This document shows positions 19,613-31,700 of a stretch of DNA of 64,000 bases, piece after piece (the first letter of the stretch is position 1; every line of letters starts with the position of its first letter). The position numbers and the translations under genes were made by a program. The notes beneath the pieces are model-generated. The model was not told where the DNA came from, did not search any database, and saw only the letters and a list, made by a program, of their open reading frames with translations. This DNA comes from Dactylorhiza incarnata (taxonomy: Eukaryota > Streptophyta > Magnoliopsida > Asparagales > Orchidaceae), in assembly GCA_033032865.1 (NCBI GenBank), contig JAWHQI010000004.1, positions 20,690,001-20,754,000 of the forward strand, given 5' to 3'.

Positions 19613-22269
19613 ATGAAAGAAGTCGTTAAGGCCGAAGTGATCAAACTATTGGACGCGGGAATTATCTACCTGATATCGGATAGTACTTGGGTTAGCCCAG
19701 TACAAGTCGTACCGAAGAAAGGTGGCGTTACGGCAGTAGCTAACGAGAATAACGAGTTGATCCCAACCCGTACTGTTACGGGTTGGCGGATGTGCATCGA
19801 TTACCGAAAACTAAATGATGCCACCCGTAAGGATCACTTCCCTCTACCGTTTATTGATCAAATCTTAGAGCGCCTTTCAGGTCACTCCTACTACTATTTT
19901 CTCGATGGTTTGTCGGGATATTTTCAAATCCCAATTTCGCCCGACGACCAAGAGAAAACCACTTTCACTTGTCCCTTTGGCACATTCGCTTATCGAAGGA
20001 TGCCATTTGGTCTTTGTAACGCGCCAGCTACATTTCAAAGATGTATGCTGGCGATATTTAACGAGTTAGTAGAGGAGGTGATGGAAGTGTTTATGGACGA
20101 CTTTTCCGTATTCGGAAACTCATTTAAAAATTGTTTAAAAAATCTTGAGCGTGTGTTGCAGCGATGCGAGGAAACGAATTTAGCACTTAATTGGGAGAAA
20201 TGCCATTTTATGGTCAAGGAAGGATTAGTCCTTGGTCATAAAATTTCGGGCATGGGGATCGAGGTCGATAGGGCCAAGATTGAAGTGATTGAAAAGCTCC
20301 CCCTCCAACAAACGTAAAAGCTATTCGTAGTTTCCTAGGGCACGCAGGGTTCTATCGGCGCTTTATACAAAATTTTTCCAAAATCACAAAGCCGTTAACC
20401 CATCTTCTTGAAAAGGAATCCTCATTTATTTTTAGCGATGAATGACATTTGGCCTTTAAACTTATTAAAGAAAAACTTATAAAATCCCCGATTCTAGTCG
20501 CGCCGGATTGGTCGCTCCCTTTTGAAATCATGTGCGACGCGAGTGACATTGCGGTTGGTGCCGTTTTAGGCAAACGTGTGAGTAAGTATTTCCACCCTAT
20601 TTATTATGCGAGCAAAACACTCACGTCGGCACAAGCGAATTACACCACTACCGAAAAAGAGCTTCTAGCGATCGTTTTTGCCTTCGATAAGTTTAGGTCA
20701 TACATCACCCTCTCGAAAGTTATCGTCTTCACGGATCACTCTGCACTTAGGTATCTTTTAAGCAAATCGGATGCCAAGCCTCGTCTTTTGCGATGGATCC
20801 TCCTCTTGCAGGAGTTTGACATAGAGATCCGGGACAAAAGAGGAGCCGAAAACTTGGCGGCCGATCATCTTTCTCGTCTAGAAAACCCCGCCTCGGAAGT
20901 ATTGATAGAATCTGACATCGATGATAAATTTCCCGAAGAGCGCCTCCACGCTCTCAAAAATATTAATTCATCGTCTACCCCCTGGTTTGCAGATCTGGCT
21001 AACTATTTAGTAGCCCGGGTCCTGCCGAAAGAATTCTCGAGTCAGCAAAAGAAGAAATTCTTTTCTGATTTAAAGAATTACTTTTAGGAGGACCCCTTTT
21101 TATTCCGTGTATGCGCAGACCAAGTGGTGAGACGATGCGTATCGAGTGAGGAGGGTCTTAAAATTTTACGACATTGTCACGAGGGACCATCCGGTGGTCA
21201 TTATCATTCAAACCGAACCGCGAGGAAGGCGCTGGAGGCGGGTTTTTATTGGCCCTCGCTCTTCAAAGATGCTCACACCCTTGTGAGTACTTGCGACAGC
21301 TGCCAGCGGTCGGGGAACATCTCTCGCCGGGATGAGATGCCCCAAAATATTTTCTTAGAATGCGAAATTTTCGATCTTTGGGGCATTGATTTCGTTGGTC
21401 CTCTTCCTCCTTCGTTTTCAAATAAGTATATTCTAGTAGCGGTCGACTACGTGTCGAGGTGGGCGGAAGCGCAAGCTCTCCCCACCAACGATGCGCGAGT
21501 CGTCGTTAATTTTTTTTTAAAATTATTCTCTCGATTTGGCACTCCGCGCGCTATTGTGAGTGATCGAGGCACCCATTTTTGCAATACTCAATTCACAAAA
21601 ATCTTAGCAAAATATGGTGTCACGCACAAATTATCCACTGCATATCACCCATAAACGAGCGGCCAAGTTGAAGTTGTTAATCGAGAATTAAAACAGATCT
21701 TAGAAAAAACAGTTTCTATAAATCGGAAGGATTGGGCAATAAAGCTCGATGACGCGCTATGGGCCTATCGAACGACGTACAAGACCGCTATCGGTTGTAC
21801 ACCATATCGAATGGTCTATGGCAAGGCTTGCCACCTTCCGGTCGAATTAGAACACCGCGCATTTTGGGCGCTTAAATTTTTAAATCTTGATTCTACTTTA
21901 GCGGGCGAACAAAGAAAATTTCAAATGAACGAATTAGATGAGTGGAGAGCGAATGCGTATGAGAGTAACAAATTATATAAGGAGCGAACAAAGTTTTATC
22001 ACGACAAACATATAAAATTTCCAAAAACTTTTTCGCCGGGCGACCTCGTCCTCCTTTATAATTCTCGTCTTCGCCTTTTTCCGGGAAAGCTGAAATCTCG
22101 ATGGTCCGGACCTTTTATTGTTAAAGAGGTTTGGTCCTATGGGACAATTCTAATTTCCCACCCGAAAAAAGGTTCCTTCAAAGTTAACGGGCACCGCCTT
22201 AAATTGTATCTTCCAAGAGACTTACCTAATGACAAGAGTGATGCGATATTTCTTCATAATATAACATGA
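19613..22269 (+). pseudogene. pol: Athila pol (RT-RNase H-integrase), frameshifted and with stops
   Basis: RT (19613-20317) has GWRMCIDYRKLNDATRKDHF, FLDGLSGYFQI and the FMDD active-site box, the Athila variant of YxDD. A one-base loss in the C-run near 20297 shifts frame before the conserved motif [13 protein letters not shown]. RNase H (20449-21087) keeps MCDASD, the Glu in [17 protein letters not shown] and AADHLSR. It is preceded by an in-frame TGA near 20443. A TAG ends it at 21085. The integrase zinc domain ([10 protein letters not shown]...CDSCQRSG) and the first two catalytic Asp (GIDFVGP, SDRGTHF) lie in 21124-21654. A TAA at 21652 then cuts just before the motif with the catalytic Glu (GQVEVVNRE). 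The C-terminal part ([20 protein letters not shown]...) is open to 22269. The protein cannot be made intact. Confidence 0.9.
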
Positions 22270-22499
22270 TCGACAAGTGGGTCAAGCTACGCGACCTTAA
22301 ACAAAGCGCTTTTGGGAGGCACCACAAGGTTATCTTTTTATTATTTTCTCTTGTTTTTGTTCTTTCTTTAACATCTTTTGTAGGTAATCGCGGCTTCCCC
22401 ACAAAAGCTTCAAAAAAAAATTTATCAGGGAAGCTCTTTTTCCTTCTTTCTTTTTTCCTTGCATTTCTTTTTACCTTTTCTTACTTCATACTTATTTTT

Positions 22500-22538
22500 A
22501 AACATTGGGGACAATGTTTAACTTTAAGTATGGGGGTG
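22500..22538 (+). other. Internal hairpin plus polypurine-tract copy
   Basis: AAACATTG (22500-22507) pairs with CAATGTTT (22512-22519), and six bases later follows AAGTATGGGGGTG (22526-22538). The latter matches the tract at the 3' LTR (AAGTATGGGGGTATT, 23942-23956). The non-autonomous element has the same pair at 36172-36209. Confidence 0.7.
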
Positions 22539-22718
22539 TAAATAGCCCTTTGTAAATATTTGTAAATAGTTTTAAGAAGAAAATTTTCAAGAAAAAAAAT
22601 GAAAAGAAAAAAAAACAACAAAAAGAAAAATTTTAATTTTGTTTCTATGATTTCCTTTATTTAAGCACTTGTAAAATCCAAAAACTCAAAAAAATTTAGA
22701 CAACAGAAAAATTTAAAT

Positions 22719-22812
22719 CTTGGAAAGGGACGTTTGGGATTTTATCCCATCACACCTCCTAGTACCTTGCGAACCCTTCACCGGGTAGCCCTTTGGAAGT
22801 CCAAGACTTAAC
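22719..22812 (+). repeat. 3' copy of the Athila leader motif
   Basis: It shares CTTGGAAAGGGACGTTTGGG, CCTAGTACCTTGC and TTCACCGGGTAG with 16820-16923, in the same orientation, about 5.9 kb downstream. Confidence 0.75.
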
Positions 22813-23343
22813 AAAAATTGTTAAATTTTAAAGCTAGTTTCTTTTCTTTGTAAATAGTTTTTAATGACAAAAATTCAAAAAAAAAGATAATATAAAAATT
22901 CAAAGAAAATATATATGAAAAAAACTTAAAACACAAAAAAAAACTTTTATCTTATACCTCTCCTATTTGTTGTTTTTGTGATTTCTTAGAAATCTAGTTG
23001 AGAATGTTTATAAGCATGTTTAAGTTTTTAATTGGCTAAAATTTTGCCTATCATAGTTTGTTAATTTTAAATTTGAGGTAATCTTGATTTAAGAATCATC
23101 TTATGATTTTAAATTGATTAGAGAATTTTGTTAGCATGACTTCTCTTTTTATTTTTAAATGGCTTCATTTTGTAGTAAATTTCCTAAACCTCTTTAGATT
23201 TCAATTATATTTTCTTCTAACTTCTTAGATCTTAGGAATTTTAATTTTACTAGAATTTGCTCTCAATATGATTTAAAGCTAGCTAGATTTATTTTCCCCT
23301 ACCCTACCCCCTTTGATGGCATAAAAAACATGTATTAAAAGAT

Positions 23344-23460
23344 CATATGTCATGGGAATAAGAGGATAAAATTCATTATTCCCTAAAACATATGCACCCA
23401 AAATATTTGAAAAGATTATATGACATGGAGTAAGAGGATAAAATTCATTACTCCTAAACC
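23344..23460 (+). other. Two related stem-loops in Athila 3' region
   Basis: Stem 1 is GGGAATAA (23354-23361) with TTATTCCC (23376-23383). Stem 2 is GGAGTAA (23427-23433) with TTACTCC (23448-23454). Both have the same 14 nt loop (GAGGATAAAATTCA). The one arm difference (A to G) is matched by T to C in the partner arm. CATATG or similar boxes flank them. Confidence 0.65.
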
Positions 23461-23941
23461 ATATACATTTTGGGTTTTTTTTATTAGAAGAGAAAAAAAA
23501 AGAGAAAGAAAGAAAAAAAAGGAAATTTCATGATAAATTTCATTTCCTCCATTCAAAAATGTCTCTTCTTATGCCAAATTTTATGAAATCCCCCTTAGCC
23601 AATTATCATTGTTCTAGTTTTAGTTGAAAATTTTGGAGAGAGCAATATTTAGTAATTTACTTTTCCTTAAGTTTCTTTTAAGGTAGAGTTCTTATAATTT
23701 TAATTTAATTTAGTTTTATAATTTCTACAATTTTGTCAAACTACTTAATTTTCTTGAGAAGTTCTTGCCTAAACATTTTTCCCTCTTTTCAAATCATCAT
23801 CATAATTTAGGACATAACTCCCCCTTGAATTTACTCTTAACTTAACTTTTGGTTAAATGAAATTTTAGTTTTAAATTAAAATTTTTTAAGGATGTCTTAT
23901 AAATTATGTCTCACACTTTTGCTCTGGAATAGCAAAACCTC

Positions 23942-23956
23942 AAGTATGGGGGTATT
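23942..23956 (+). other. Polypurine tract of Athila, with upstream hairpin
   Basis: AAGTATGGGGGTATT directly precedes the 3' LTR start TGATAAG. A 7 bp stem, TTTTGCT (23917-23923) with AGCAAAA (23931-23937), lies immediately upstream; the same stem is at 37226-37246 in the other Athila-like element. Confidence 0.8.
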
Positions 23957-25707
23957 TGATAAGTAGTATTTTTATAACTTTTTAATAGAAAATTTTGTAA
24001 ATATTTAATATGAATTTTCCTTTTTATGTCAATTTTAGGTTATAAGTAGTTCTTTTTGTAATTTTGATTCTAACTTAGCTTAATTTCAATTTTTGCAGAA
24101 TTTTGGGACAAATCGGGAAAAATGGCATGTCACGCCCTCGGTCACGCCCGTGACCAAGGGCGTGTAACCAGAAGATCAGTCCAGAATCGATGCCACGCTG
24201 TTTGAACCAGTCCACACCAAGTCACGCCCCAGGTCACGCCCGTGACCCAAAGTCACGCCCGTGACCGGGGGCGTGTAATCTTAGAATCTTTCATGTAGAG
24301 CGGCCGTCGAGACATGGAGCTGCAGTCGAGAAGTCAACTTGAGTCACGCCCGTGACCCACATGTCACGGCCGTGACTTGCCCGCGTGATCTCTGCTTCGC
24401 CGCCGCGCCAAATTCCAGCCCACGCCGCATTTAATGCAGCCATCCAAAGTCACAGCCGTGACCCGACATGTCACGCCTGTGCCATGTCATTTCTCGCCGC
24501 GCCGTCCAGAAAGCCCACACCGCTGTCGGATCCGATGTGAGTAGTGCAGTCACGCCCTTGGTCACGCCCGTGACCAAGGGCGTGTAATCTGAATTTTTTT
24601 CCTATAAATTCAGAGGTTCTCCTTGAGTCCAGGGTTCAGAATTTTGGAGTGGGGGAGGTGCTGTTGGAGCCAATCTTGAGTATTTTTTCACTTTCATGTT
24701 CATGTTTCTTTCCTTTCATGTTCTCTTCTTTTTCCCATGCAATGTACTAGCTTTCTTTCAATGCAATAACCTAGTTTAAGTTTGTAACTTTGTTTTTCCT
24801 AGCTTGCAATCTCTTCTCTTAAGACTTGTATTAGTTTTCATTTAAATAAAAATTAGTTTGCTCTCTTGATTTTGTCTCCTCCTTACTTAGTTAAATTTTC
24901 TTATTATGCATTTTTATTTTTCTTTCTCTTCCCCCTCCACCATGATTAACTAATCCTCATTAGTACTCGATCAAAATGACCCGAGGATGAGTTAGACAAG
25001 TTATGATTTTCTAAAGTTTTCTTTTTCCGTTTTTATAAACACTTGAATTACCCTTGATTTTTAATTAGTGAGGCCATATTTTCGATATATGGTTTTCGCT
25101 TATGTTTTCATACTTAATTAGCCGAGAGGCTCAAAGTATGAATTGATCACTCAAGGGTAAAGAGAGTTGCACGCACCCCTCGAGAGAGGATGACGTAAAT
25201 CTCCCGGATTGGAGTCAAATCCAATAGCGGGGTTCACTTCGTAAAGCAAGTTTTAGGTAATCGATTATAGGACGAGAGTCCGGTTGATTTTTCCTAAACT
25301 TAGTTGGGCATTAACCTCGAGAGAGGCATGTTCGAGCTTCGGGAACCTCCACGGTCAAGTAGTTCAATTTAAACGGAATTAGATTTAATCTCTTTTCACT
25401 TGTCTTTTCTCACTCCAAGGTGACTTTTGATTGAGTACTAGCTTGTTTTATCATCATCTAAACCCTTAATTTAGCTTGCAATTTCTCTTTTTCTAGCTAA
25501 GTATCCAAAACCCCAAAATATCATTGGATAAGATAATAGCGACTTTCCTCAAAGTAGAAGTAATCAACGCGCCCCGTGGAATACGACCTTGGTATTTCTT
25601 AATATCCTATACTATAGACGATAAGGTACACTTGCCTTTATCGGATATAGTTTTGGGGAAAATCTCAAACCTTCACTAAATATCAAAACCGCAAAAATTA
25701 AATATCA
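23957..25707 (+). repeat. Athila 3' LTR (1,751 bp)
   Basis: It matches 14935-16691 throughout, from TGATAAGTAG to AAATATCA. The palindrome (24551-24584) and TATA box (24603) are conserved. Differences are mostly single substitutions plus one 6 bp length change. Satellite resumes at 25708 with the target duplication CCAGC. Confidence 0.92.
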
Positions 25708-28700
25708 CCAGCAATATATCAACAACTAAATGAACTGGAGTGGGTAAAACTTGTGCTCTAATGAATGTAGTACTCTGAGCTCATTACGAAAAGGTGTTGT
25801 GGGGTAAAATAAGACAACCGCATCAAAAATTGTTGCTGTTTTAAGTTTGAGTGTAATTTATCGCAAAATCTCTCATTTTCACTACAACCCACATTAAAAA
25901 TTCTGCCATTTTGAAGTGTATGTGTCATTTGGAGATAAATCTCGTATTACAACCATAACTCAATGTATATCGACCTCTGAACAAGCTGGAATGAGTTTAA
26001 ATTGTTCTCCACTGGATTTAGGGCTCCGATCTCATTCCGAAAAGGTATTTTGGGCGAAAATCGGACAACCGCAAAGGTGTTGCCTTATTCTCGAATGGGT
26101 AAATCTTATTCTCTATTGGATGGAGAATACGAGCTCTTTCCGAAAAAGTGTTGTTGGCAGAAATCGAACAATCGATCAAAAGTTATGGCTGCTTGAAGTT
26201 TATGTGTAATTTGGAGTTAAATCCCGCATTACCACTGGAACCCACTGTATATCGAACAATAAACAAACTTGAATGGTTATATCCTACTCTCCATTATATG
26301 TAGGGCTCTGAACTCATTCTAAAAAGGTATTGTGGGCAAAAATTGGGCAATTGGATCAAGAGTTGTCTGTTTGAAGTTTATGTGTCATTTGGAGCTAAAT
26401 CCCACATTATCACTGCATCCCACTGTAGATCAACCACTAAACAAACTGGAATGGGTAAAACTTGTTGTCCATTGTTTGTAGGGCTCTGATCTCATTCCGA
26501 AAAGGTGTTATTTGCAAAAATCAGACAACCGGATCAAAGTTAGGGATATTTGAAGTTTAGGTGTCAATTGGAGGAAAATCCCTCATTTCCACTGCAATCC
26601 ACTATCCGTCGACCACTAAATGAACTCGATCGAGTAAATCCTATTCTGCATAGGATGTGTGGATCTGAGCTCATTCTGAAAAGGTCTTTTGGGCAAAATC
26701 CAGTCAACGGGATCAAAAGTTATAGCTGTTTGAAGTTTAGGTGTCAGTAGGAGCTAAATCCCACATTACCACTGCAACTCAATGTATATCGACCACTAAA
26801 TGAACTAGATTGGGTAAAACTTGATGTCCATTGAATGTAGGGCTCAGATCGCATTTCGAAGTGGTTTTGTGTGCAAAAATCAGACAACATAATCAAAAGT
26901 TATGGATGTTTCAAGTTTAGGTGTCATTTGAAGCTAAATTTTGCATTACCAGTGCAACCCGCTATATATCGACAACTAAATGAACTGCAATGGGTAACAC
27001 TTGTGCTTCAATGAATGTAGTGCTCCGAGCTCATTCCTAAAAGATGTTATGGGGGTAAAATCAGACAACCGGATCAAAACTTATTGTTGTATAAACCTTG
27101 AGTGTCATTTGTAGCTAAATCTCTAACTTTCACTACAAATCGCATTTAAAATTCTTTTATTTTGGAAATTTACGTGTCATTTGGAGCTAAATCTCGCATT
27201 ACCAGTACAACCCACTGTATATCGACCTCTAAACGAGCTTGAATGTTTTAAAATTTTTCTCCATTGGATTTAGGGCTCCGATCTCATTCCGAAACGGTAT
27301 TGTGGGCGAAAATCGGACAACTGAATCAAAGGTTATGGATGTTTGAAGTTTAGGTCTCCTTTCGAGCTAAATACCTTATTACCAACCAAGTGTATATTGA
27401 CCACTAAACAAACTGGAATGGGTAAAACTTGTTTTCCATTGGATGTAGGGCTCCAAGCTCATTCCAAAAAGGTGTTGTGCGTAAACATCAGACAACCAGA
27501 TCAAAAGTTATGGCTGTTACAGTTTATGTGTGAAGAGGAGCTAAATCCCTCATTACCATTGCAAGCAGCTGTATATTGACCATTAAAATGAGTTGTAATG
27601 GTTTAAAATTGTGCTCCATTAGATGTATGCCTCCGAGCATATTCCGAAAAAGGTGTTGTGGGTAAAAATCAAACATACAAATCAGAAGTTATGGTTGTTA
27701 GAAGTTTAGGTGTAATTTGGAGCTAAATTTCGCATTACCGGTACAACCAGCAATATATCGACAACTAAATGAATTGGAGTGGGTAAAACTTGTGCTCTCA
27801 TGAATGTAGTGCTCTGAGCTCATTACGAAAAGGTGTTGTGGGGTAAAATAATACAACCGCATCAAAAATTGTTGCTGTTTTAAGTTTGAGTGTAATTTAT
27901 CGCTAAATCTCTCATTTTCACTACAACCCTCATTAAAAATTCTGCCATTTTGAAGTGTATGTGTCATTTGGAGATAAATCTCGTATTACAACCATAACTC
28001 ACTGTATATCGACCTCTGAACAAGCTGGAATGGGTTTAAATTGCTCTCCACTGGATTTAGGGCTCCGATCTCATTCCGAAAAGGTATTTTGGGCGAAAAT
28101 TCGACAACCGGAAAGGTGTTGCCTTATTCTCGAATGGGTAAATCTTGTTCTCTGTTGGATGGAGAATACGAGCTCTTTCCGAAAAAATGTTGTTGGCAAA
28201 AATTGAACAATCAGATCAAAAGTAATGGTTGCTTGAAGTTTATGTGTAATTTGGAGTTAAATCCCGCATTACCACTGGAACCCACTGTATATCGAACAAT
28301 AAACAAACTTGAATGGTTATATCCTACTCTCCATTGGATGTAGGGCTCTGAACTCATTCTAAAAAGGTATTGTGGGCAAAAATTGGGCAATTGGATCAAG
28401 AGTTGTCTGTTTGAAGTTTATGTGTCATTTGGAGCTAAATCCCACATTATCACTGTATCCCACTGTAGATCAAACACTAAACAAACTGGAATGGGTAAAA
28501 CTTGTTGTCCATTGTATGTAGGGCTCTGATCTCATTCCGAAAAGGTGTTGTTTGCAAAAATCACACAACCGGATCAAAGTTATGGATATTTGAAGTTTAG
28601 GTGTCAATTGGAGGAAAATCCCCCATTTCCACTGCAATCCACTATCCGTCGACCACTAAATGAACTCGATCGAGTAAATCCTATTCTCCATTGGATGTGT

Positions 28701-31700
28701 GGCTCTGAGCTCATTCTGAAAAGGTGTTTTGGGCAAAATCCAGACAACGGGATCAAAAGTTATAGCTGTTTGAAGTTTAGGTGTCAGTAGGAGCTAAATC
28801 CCACATTACCACTGCAACTCAATGTATATCGACCACTAAATGAATTAGATTGGGTAAAACTTGATGTACATTGAATGTAGGGCTCAGATCTCATTTCGAA
28901 GAGGTTTTGTGTGCAAAAATCAGACAACCTAATCAAAAGTTATGGATGTTTCAAGTTTAGGTGTCATTAGAAGCTAAATTTTGCATTACCAGTGCAACCC
29001 ACTATATATCGACAACTAAATGAACTGCACATGGTAAAACTTGTGCTTCAATGAATGTAGTGCTCCGAGCTCATTCCTAAAAGATGTTATGGGGGTAAAA
29101 TCAGACAACCGGATCAAAATTTATTGTTGTATAAAGTTTGAGTGTCATTTGTAGCTAAATCTCTCACTTTCACTACAAACCGCATTTAAAATTCTTTCAT
29201 TTTGGAAATTTACGTGTCATTTGGAGCTAAATCTCGCATTACCAGTACAACCCACTGTATATCGACCTCTAAACAAGCTTGAATGTTTTAAAATTGTTCT
29301 CCATTGGATTTAGGACTCCGATCTCATTCCGAAACGGTATTGTGGACGAAAATCGGATAACCGGATCAAAAGTTATGAATGTTTGAAGTTTAGGTCTCCT
29401 TTCGAGCTAAATACCTTATTACCAACCAACTGTATATTGACCACTAAACAAACTGGAATGGGTAAAACTTGTTTTCCATTGGATGTAGGGCTCCAAGCTC
29501 ATTCCAAAAAGGTCTTGTGCGCAAAAATCAGACAACCAGATCAAAAGTTATGGCTGTTACAGTTTATGTGTCAAGAGGAGCTAAATCCCTCATTACCATT
29601 GCAAGCCGCTGTATATTGACCATTAAAATGAGTTGTAATGGTTTAAAATTGTGCTCCATTGGATGTATGCCTCCGAGCATATTCCGAAAAGGTGTTGTGG
29701 GCTAAAATCAAACATACAAATCAAAAGTTATGGCTGTTATAAGTTTAGGTGTAATTTGGAGCTAAATTTCGCATTACCGCTACAACCAGCAATATATCGA
29801 CAACTAAATGAACTGGAGTGGGTAAAAATTGTGCTCTAATGAATGCAGTGCTCTGAGCTCATTACGAAAAGGTGTTGTGGGGTAAAATAAGACAACCGCA
29901 TCAAAAGTAGTTGTTGTTTTAAGTTTTAGTGTAATTTATCGATAAATTTCTCCTTTTCACTACAACCCGCATTAAAAATTTTGCCATTTTGAAGTGTATG
30001 TGTCATTTGGAGATAAATCTCGTATTACAACCATAACTCACTGTATATCGACCTCTGAACAAGCTGGAATGGGTTTAAATTGTTCTCCACTAGATTTAGG
30101 GCTCCGATCTCATTCCGAAAAGGTATTTTGGTCGAAAATCGGACAACCGGAAAGGTGTTGCCTTATTCTCGAATGGGTAAATCTTATTCTCTGTTGGATG
30201 GAGAATACGAGCTCTTTCCGAAAAAGTGTTGTTGGCAAAAATCGAACAATCAGATCAAAAGTTATGGCTGCTTGAAGTTTATGTGTAATTTGGAGTTAAA
30301 TCCCGCATTACCACTGGAACCCACTGTATATCGAACAATAAACAATCTTGAATGGTTATATCCTACTCTCCATCCGATGTAGGGCTCTGAACTCATTCTA
30401 AAAAGGTATTGTGGGCAAAAATTGGGCAATTGGATGAAGAGTTGTCTGTTTGAAGTTTATGTGTCATTTAGAGCTAAATCCCACATTATCACTGCATCCC
30501 ACTGTAGATCAACCACTAAACAAACTGGAATGGGTAAAACTTGTTGTCCATTGTATGTAGGGCTCTGATCTCATTCCGAAAAGGTGTTGTTTGCAAAAAT
30601 CAGACAACCGGATCAAAGTTATGGATATTTGAAGTTTAGGTGTCAATTGGAGGAAAATCCCTCATTTCCACTGCAATCCACTATCCGTCGACCACTAAAT
30701 GAACTCGATGGAGTAAATCCTATTCTCCATTGTATGTGTGGCTCTTAGCTCATTCTGAAAAGGTGTTTTGGGCAAAATACAGACAACAGGATCAAAAGTT
30801 TTAGTTGTTTCAAGTTTAGGTGTCAGTAGGAGCTAAATCCCACATTACCACTGCAACTCAATGTATATCGACCACTAAATGAACTAGATTGGGTAAAACT
30901 TGATGTCCATTGAATGTAGGGCTCAGATCTCATTTCGAAGAGGTTTTGTGTGCAAAAATCAGACAACCTAATCAAAAGTTATGGATGTTTCAAGTTTAGG
31001 TGTCATTTGAAGCTAAATTTTGCATTACCAGTGCAACCCGCTATATATCAACAACTAAATGAACTGCAATGGGTAAAACTTGTGCTTCAATGAATGTAGG
31101 GCTCCAAGCTTATTCCAAAAAGGTGTTGTGCACAAAAATCAGACAACCAGATCAAAAGTTATGGCTGTTACAGTTTATGTATCAAGAGGAGCTAAATCCC
31201 TCATTACCATTGCATGTAATACCTCCGAGCATATTCCGAAAAAGTGTTGTGGGCAAAAATCAAACATACAAATAAAAAGTTATGGATGTTAGAAGTTTAG
31301 GTATAATTTGGAGCTAAATTTTGCATTACCGCTACAACCAGCAATATATCGACAACTAAATGAACTGGAGTGGGTAAAACTTGTGCTCTAATGAATGTAG
31401 GGCTTCGAGATCATTACGAAAAGGTGTTGTGAGGGTAAAATAAGACAACCGCATCAAAAGTTGTTGCTGTTTTAAGTTTGAGTGTAATTTACACCTAAAT
31501 CTCTCATTTTCACTACAACCCGCATTAAAAATTCTACCATTTTGTAGTGTATGTGTCATTTGGAGATAAATATCATAATACCACCATAACTCACTATATA
31601 TCGACCTCTAAACAAGCTGGAATGGGTTTAAATTGTTCTCCACTGGATTTAGGGCTCCGATCTCATTCCGAAAAGGTATTATTTTCGAAATCGCACAACC

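Larger units (their letters stand above)
22270..23956 (+). other. Athila 3' non-coding region
   Basis: There is no env-like gene here. It contains an internal hairpin plus polypurine tract (22500-22538), a copy of the leader motif (22719-22812), A-rich purine stretches (22570-22640, 22860-22940), two related stem-loops (23344-23460) and the final hairpin and polypurine tract. The counterpart region in the non-autonomous element (36041-37265) keeps most of these parts. Confidence 0.75.
14935..25707 (+). mobile_element. Athila-like Ty3/gypsy retrotransposon, complete but coding-defective
   Basis: Both LTRs are present (14935-16691 and 23957-25707). The element is flanked by the 5 bp target duplication CCAGC (14930-14934 and 25708-25712). 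Removing the element restores an uninterrupted satellite monomer. It has a tRNA-Asp-type primer site, gag-protease, RT-RNase H-integrase and a polypurine tract. Gag has two in-frame stops; pol has one frameshift and three stops. By eye the LTRs differ at roughly 30-35 of 1,750 positions (about 98% identity), so the insertion is recent relative to the satellite. The FMDD variant of the RT box, the gag N-terminus and the primer site all fit the Athila clade. The usual Athila env-like ORF is absent. Confidence 0.93.

Noticed and set aside
22266..22541. 91-codon frame with hydrophobic stretches after Athila pol, considered as an env-like remnant
   Set aside because: It overlaps conserved non-coding motifs (hairpin and polypurine copy), is very short, and has no recognisable envelope features.
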